Source of the DNA: Mesorhizobium sp. | GTDB lineage: Bacteria; Pseudomonadota; Alphaproteobacteria; Rhizobiales; Rhizobiaceae | Direction: 5' to 3' | NCBI GenBank assembly: GCA_019509685.1 | Contig: JAEKLU010000213.1 | Span: forward strand, 1-8,936 | DNA length: 8,936 bases | Shown here: positions 6,385 to 8,936 of the stretch, one piece after another | Layout: the number at the start of each line of letters is the position of its first letter | Position numbering within the stretch: the stretch's first letter is position 1 | Translations under genes and position numbers: made by a program | The notes under the pieces: model-generated | Database searches by the model: none | Told to the model about the DNA's origin: nothing | Seen by the model: the letters and a program-made list of their open reading frames with translations, nothing else

Positions 6385-7395
6385 TCAATCGCCCTCGTCC
6401 TCATATCCCACCAGATGCAGTGGCCGTGCCGCTATCCCCTCCAGCTCGCACCAGCGCACCAGCGCTTCCTCGCGGCCATGCGTCACCCAGATCTCACCGG
6501 CGCCGGTTTCCTTGATGGTGATGATCAGCTCGTCCCAGTCGGCGTGGTCGGAAATGATCAGCGGCAGCTCGACGCCGCCCTGCTTGGCGCGCTGGCGGAT
6601 GCGCATCCAGCCGGACGCGAAGCAGGAGATCGGGTCGGGAAAGCGCCGCGCCCAGCGGTCGGCGAAGGCCGAGGGCGGACCGACGACGATGGCGCCCGCG
6701 AAATCGGACTTGCTGCCGCTTTCCACCGTCCCCGGCTCCAACTGACCCAGATCGATGCCCTGGCTCTCATAATATTCGCTGAGCCTGGTCAGCGCGCCAT
6801 GGATATAGATCGGCCGGTCGTAACCGGCATCTCGCAACAGCCGCATCACCCGTTGCGCTTTGCCCAAAGCGTAAGCGCCGATCAGATGCGAGCGCTCGGG
6901 AAACTGCGCCGCCGATTTCAGCACGCGCGCGATTTCCTCATGATCCGGCGGATGGCGGAACACCGGCAGGCCGAACGTCGCCTCGGTGATGAACACATCG
7001 CATCGGATCGGTTCGAAGGGCAGGCAGGTGGCGTCCTTCTGCCGCTTGTAGTCGCCGGAGGCGACAATGCGCATGCCGCGATGCTCGACCGCGATCTGGG
7101 CCGAGCCCAGAACGTGCCCCGCCGGATGGAAAGTGACCGCGACGCCGTTGATATCGACGGTCTCGCCAAGAGCCGCTGTCTGCGTCGTGCCGGCAAAATC
7201 CTCGCCGTAGCGCAGGCCCATGATGTCGAGTGTTTCTTGCGTGGCGAGCACCGATTGATGGCCGGAGCGCGCGTGGTCGGAATGGCCATGCGTGATCAAT
7301 GCCCGTTCCACTGGACGCACGGGATCGATGAAGAAGTCGCCGGGCGGACAATAAAGGCCTTCCGGCCGGGATTTGAGCAGGTCGCTGGCGCGCAT
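6385..7395 (-). CDS. DNA ligase-associated MBL/beta-CASP exonuclease
   Basis: A 336-residue metallo-beta-lactamase-fold nuclease of the family found beside ATP-dependent ligases and distantly related to SNM1/Artemis and CPSF-73 nucleases. It is predicted to trim DNA ends in the cytoplasm using two metal ions. The signature T-H-G-H-S-D-H-A (residues 35-42) supplies H36, H38, D40 and H41. H94 lies in P-A-G-H-V-L-G-S, D115 in S-G-D-Y-K-R, and E138 in T-E-A-T-F-G. Beta-CASP-side residues include S-D-H-A-D (282-286) and V-T-H-G (304-307). All expected metal ligands seem present, so the protein looks intact, unlike the ligase downstream. The frame stays open upstream to 7605, but the family-like start M-R-A-S-D-L-L places initiation at 7393-7395, after the repeat. 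No clear ribosome binding site is seen there. A 14-base palindrome lies 21 bases upstream. Confidence 0.9.
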   Translation of the reverse strand: MRASDLLKSRPEGLYCPPGDFFIDPVRPVERALITHGHSDHARSGHQSVLATQETLDIMGLRYGEDFAGTTQTAALGETVDINGVAVTFHPAGHVLGSAQIAVEHRGMRIVASGDYKRQKDATCLPFEPIRCDVFITEATFGLPVFRHPPDHEEIARVLKSAAQFPERSHLIGAYALGKAQRVMRLLRDAGYDRPIYIHGALTRLSEYYESQGIDLGQLEPGTVESGSKSDFAGAIVVGPPSAFADRWARRFPDPISCFASGWMRIRQRAKQGGVELPLIISDHADWDELIITIKETGAGEIWVTHGREEALVRWCELEGIAARPLHLVGYEDEGD

Positions 7396-7415
7396 CGTGC
7401 AAAGATAGTGGTTAA

Positions 7416-7429
7416 TTCCCGCGCGGGAA
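7416..7429. promoter_or_regulatory. Perfect 14-base palindrome upstream of the exonuclease gene
   Basis: TTCCCGCGCGGGAA is a perfect dyad 21 bases upstream of the exonuclease ATG. On the minus strand a -10-like TATCTT follows it (plus-strand 7402-7407). The dyad would overlap or adjoin the -35 region, a natural position for a repressor site. It does not match the alphaproteobacterial LexA pattern (GTTC-N7-GTTC). Function is inferred from position only. Confidence 0.35.
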
Positions 7430-7457
7430 GCCTGTTGCGCGAGACTGCTGACTCGTC

Positions 7458-7557
7458 CTAGATCGTTGTGGCGTTTCGCCGAAACGCCACAACGATCTAA
7501 CTTTTTGTTGGAGCATGATCTCTCTCCGAAAACCGGTTCCCACTTTTCGAGATCATG
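7458..7557 (-). repeat. Composite two-hairpin intergenic repeat, copy C
   Basis: In minus orientation the element has the same plan as the 4451-4555 repeat. Hairpin 1 has outer arms at 7514-7522 and 7549-7557 (CATGATCTC/GAGATCATG) and inner GAAAA/TTTTC. A linker AACAAAAAGTTAG follows. Hairpin 2 is a perfect palindrome with 20-base arms (7459-7478, 7480-7499) around one C, ending in CTAG. The hairpin 2 core CGTTTCG/CGAAACG matches the core of copy A, although the outer arms differ. It fills most of the divergent gap between the exonuclease gene and the methyltransferase gene. Confidence 0.75.
7459..7506 (+). terminator. Terminator-like hairpin plus T-run within the repeat
   Basis: The 20-base-pair perfect stem is followed on the plus strand by ACTTTTTG (7500-7507), which has the form of an intrinsic terminator. 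No plus-strand gene ends just upstream, so any termination would affect read-through or the methyltransferase leader. The T-run is also simply the complement of the repeat's A-rich linker. Confidence 0.35.
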
Positions 7558-7603
7558 TTTTAAAGCCGACCGCCGGCTCGCCTCGCCGGCCGGATCCTCA
7601 CGC

Positions 7604-8527
7604 ATGAAACCGCTTCAGGCCTTGTCCGGCGACTTGAATGCCGACCGTCGCGCCGATTTCGCCGAGATGCTGCTTGCCTCCGGCGAGCCGGCGCAGGCGG
7701 CTGAGCTTCTGCTTGGCGCGCTGGACCTGGCGCCGCAATGGGCCGCCGGCTGGTTCCGCCTCGGCGAGATGCAGGAGGCGGCCAGCCTTCCCGATCAGGC
7801 GGCGCAGGCCTGGGCGATGGCGTTGAAGCTCGACCCCGCGGACCGGTTGGGTGCTGCGCTGAAACTGCAACTGATCGGCCATGCACCGGTCGCCGCCGCG
7901 CCACCCAGTGCTTTCGTCGAAACCCTGTTCGACCACTACGCCGACAGTTTCGAGGAATCGCTGGTACAAAAGCTCGGCTACGGGCTCCCGGATGTTCTGC
8001 GCCAGGCGATCGCCAAGGCAAGGCCGGGTCGTTTCCGGTTGGCGCTCGACCTCGGTTGCGGCACTGGCCTGATGGGTGAAAGGCTGCGCCCCTTCGTCGA
8101 CCGCCTGGAGGGCTATGACATCTCAGCTGCTATGCTGAAGAAGGCGCGCGCCAAGAACATCTACGACCGCCTCTCGAAAGCCGATCTCCAGCATTTTGCT
8201 TGCGATGGCGTCAGTGCCGACCTCGTGGTGGCGGCGGACGTGTTCATCTATATCGGTGCGCTGGAAGGCATCGTTGCTGCTGTTGCAGCAAGCCTGGCCG
8301 GCAAAGGCGTGTTTGCGTTCTCGCTCGAACTGCTTGCCGGCGGCAGCGATGGCTTCGCCTTGCAGCCGTCGCGGCGTTACGCGCATTCCGAGAGCTATAT
8401 GCGCCGCGTTCTCGCTATGAACGGATTTGCCATCCTGTCGCTCGATCCCACGATCATTCGCCTGGATCGTGGCGCGCCTGTCGATGGCTTGGCCATCGTG
8501 GCTGAGAGAACGGGGTCTGAACCCTGA
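7604..8527 (+). CDS. TPR-containing SAM-dependent methyltransferase
   Basis: A 307-residue cytoplasmic protein with two parts. Residues 16-80 form about two tetratricopeptide-like helical pairs (A-E-L-L-L-G-A-L-D-L-A-P near 33-44 and A-W-A-M-A-L-K-L-D-P near 69-78), likely for protein contact. Residues 100-305 form a class I Rossmann methyltransferase. Motif I is D-L-G-C-G-T-G (149-155), an acidic residue after strand 2 is in E-G-Y-D-I-S (169-174), and motif IV lies in L-V-V-A-A-D-V-F-I-Y-I (207-217). It resembles the TPR-containing predicted methyltransferases grouped in COG4976 (family recalled, not searched). The substrate is unknown, a protein being likely. The frame is open back to 7466, but that stretch is the palindromic repeat, so I start at the ATG at 7604. 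Its ribosome binding site is weak. The lipoprotein gene follows on the same strand after 94 bases. Confidence 0.85.
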   Translation: MKPLQALSGDLNADRRADFAEMLLASGEPAQAAELLLGALDLAPQWAAGWFRLGEMQEAASLPDQAAQAWAMALKLDPADRLGAALKLQLIGHAPVAAAPPSAFVETLFDHYADSFEESLVQKLGYGLPDVLRQAIAKARPGRFRLALDLGCGTGLMGERLRPFVDRLEGYDISAAMLKKARAKNIYDRLSKADLQHFACDGVSADLVVAADVFIYIGALEGIVAAVAASLAGKGVFAFSLELLAGGSDGFALQPSRRYAHSESYMRRVLAMNGFAILSLDPTIIRLDRGAPVDGLAIVAERTGSEP

Positions 8528-8584
8528 CCTTGCTGCGAAAAAGCCGAAATTGCATGATCGGGGTTGCGCGACCAGTCTTTGTGT

Positions 8585-8610
8585 GCGCAATTCCGGACGG
8601 AATTGCTCTA
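8585..8610 (-). repeat. Miniature derivative of the two-hairpin repeat, copy B
   Basis: On the minus strand this reads TAGAGCAATTCC directly joined to GTCCGGAATTGCG. These are the two outer parts of hairpin 1 of copy A (4452-4500) without the inner GGAAAA...TTTTCC section. The result is a near-perfect palindrome, GCAATTCCG (8587-8595) and CGGAATTGC (8598-8606), around two bases. Its outer end touches the ribosome binding site of the lipoprotein gene. The second hairpin of the element is not recognisable beside it. Confidence 0.65.
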
Positions 8611-8617
8611 AGGAGGG
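8610..8617 (+). promoter_or_regulatory. Strong ribosome binding site of the lipoprotein gene
   Basis: AAGGAGGG lies 4 bases before the ATG at 8622 and is an almost ideal anti-16S match. Its first A is the last base of the miniature repeat, so a hairpin formed by the repeat would stack immediately 5' of it. Confidence 0.8.
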
Positions 8618-8621
8618 ATCC

Positions 8622-8936
8622 ATGCGCTGGAACATGGTCGTATTGGTGTCGTGCCTCACCGTTGCCGGCTGCGTCGGCGGCACCTCGATGTCCGAGCGCC
8701 AGGACGAGAACGTCCAATCCTCGCTGCAATATGACGACGTGCCGTGCGATCAGCTCATCGCCAACCGCAACACGCTCGCGCAGCAGAGCAGTCTGCCGGT
8801 TACCGCCAAGGCGAGCTTCTCCAATCCGGCGATGGGCCTCGGCCCGTTCACGCCGGACATGCGTTCGAAGGCTCAGCGCGATAGCGACAAGGCGAGCGGC
8901 GAGATCGACGCCATGAACCGCTCGATCGAGCGTCGC
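8622..8936 (+). CDS. Small lipoprotein, 3' end outside the window
   Basis: The frame is open for 105 codons to the right edge, so the gene is partial. Residues 1-17 (M-R-W-N-M-V-V-L-V-S-C-L-T-V-A-G-C) form a short lipoprotein signal with lipobox V-A-G-C. Cleavage would leave C17 as the lipidated N-terminus, with G-G-T-S-M-S next. The absence of Asp at position +2 fits outer-membrane sorting by the rule derived in enterics; whether it holds here is inference. The visible mature part is polar, has another cysteine at C43 (P-C-D-Q), and a charged helical tail (S-K-A-Q-R-D-S-D-K-A-S-G-E-I-D). I recognise no named family; the mature part resembles the many small hypothetical rhizobial lipoproteins. 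The start is well supported by the ribosome binding site and the signal sequence. Confidence 0.82.
   Translation, partial: MRWNMVVLVSCLTVAGCVGGTSMSERQDENVQSSLQYDDVPCDQLIANRNTLAQQSSLPVTAKASFSNPAMGLGPFTPDMRSKAQRDSDKASGEIDAMNRSIERR

Noticed and set aside
6364..7461. 365-codon open frame on the plus strand opposite the exonuclease
   Set aside because: It is fully antisense to a gene with clear MBL motifs and has no recognisable domain. Long antisense frames are expected in high-GC coding DNA.
7396..7605. N-terminal extensions of the exonuclease (to 7605) and the methyltransferase (from 7466) across the gap
   Set aside because: Both extensions would translate the palindromic repeat. Family-like starts exist at 7395 and 7604.
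4292..8610. CRISPR array or other regularly spaced direct repeats
   Set aside because: The repeats are few, inverted, of different types and irregularly spaced.

Overview
The window looks like chromosome from a high-GC alphaproteobacterium of the Rhizobiales, most likely Mesorhizobium or a close relative. The grounds are the protein types, the strong third-position G/C bias, and intergenic palindromic repeats of the kind scattered through Mesorhizobium genomes. This assignment is inference, because no search could be run.

Layout, left to right. (i) Positions 1-853, minus strand: a small exported EF-hand protein and, upstream of it, a 62-residue YodC/DUF2158-type protein, separated by a hairpin. 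(ii) 1075-2094, plus strand: a nucleotide-sugar epimerase of the UDP-glucuronate 4-epimerase (LpsL/CapI) type, read from a GTG start. (iii) 2152-2795, minus strand: a VOC-fold protein and a complete tRNA-Thr(CGT). (iv) 3098-4291, plus strand: an unrecognised 397-residue protein with one membrane anchor, read from a TTG start. (v) 4292-4555: a convergent gap filled by two different palindromic repeats. (vi) 4552-7395, minus strand: a DNA-repair pair consisting of a 'ligase-associated' MBL/beta-CASP exonuclease followed by its ATP-dependent DNA ligase. The ligase is broken by a frameshift after residue 252, between the catalytic KWDG lysine and the remaining nucleotidyltransferase motifs. (vii) 7604-8527, plus strand: a TPR-plus-methyltransferase protein. 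(viii) 8622 to the right edge: the start of a small lipoprotein gene.

The genes are mostly ordinary housekeeping or accessory genes and mostly stand alone. The only obvious functional pair is exonuclease and ligase. The helicase and phosphoesterase that often accompany that pair are absent from the adjoining sequence.

The most distinctive content is the set of intergenic repeats. Two of them (4451-4555 and 7458-7557) share a composite plan: hairpin 1, an AACAAA-rich linker, then hairpin 2 with a CGTTTC...GAAACG core and a CTAG end. A third (8585-8610) looks like an internally deleted hairpin 1 and sits directly against the ribosome binding site of the lipoprotein gene. Repeats lie at all three boundaries of the exonuclease-ligase pair. 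I see no mobile-element gene, CRISPR array, phage gene or clearly new multi-gene system.
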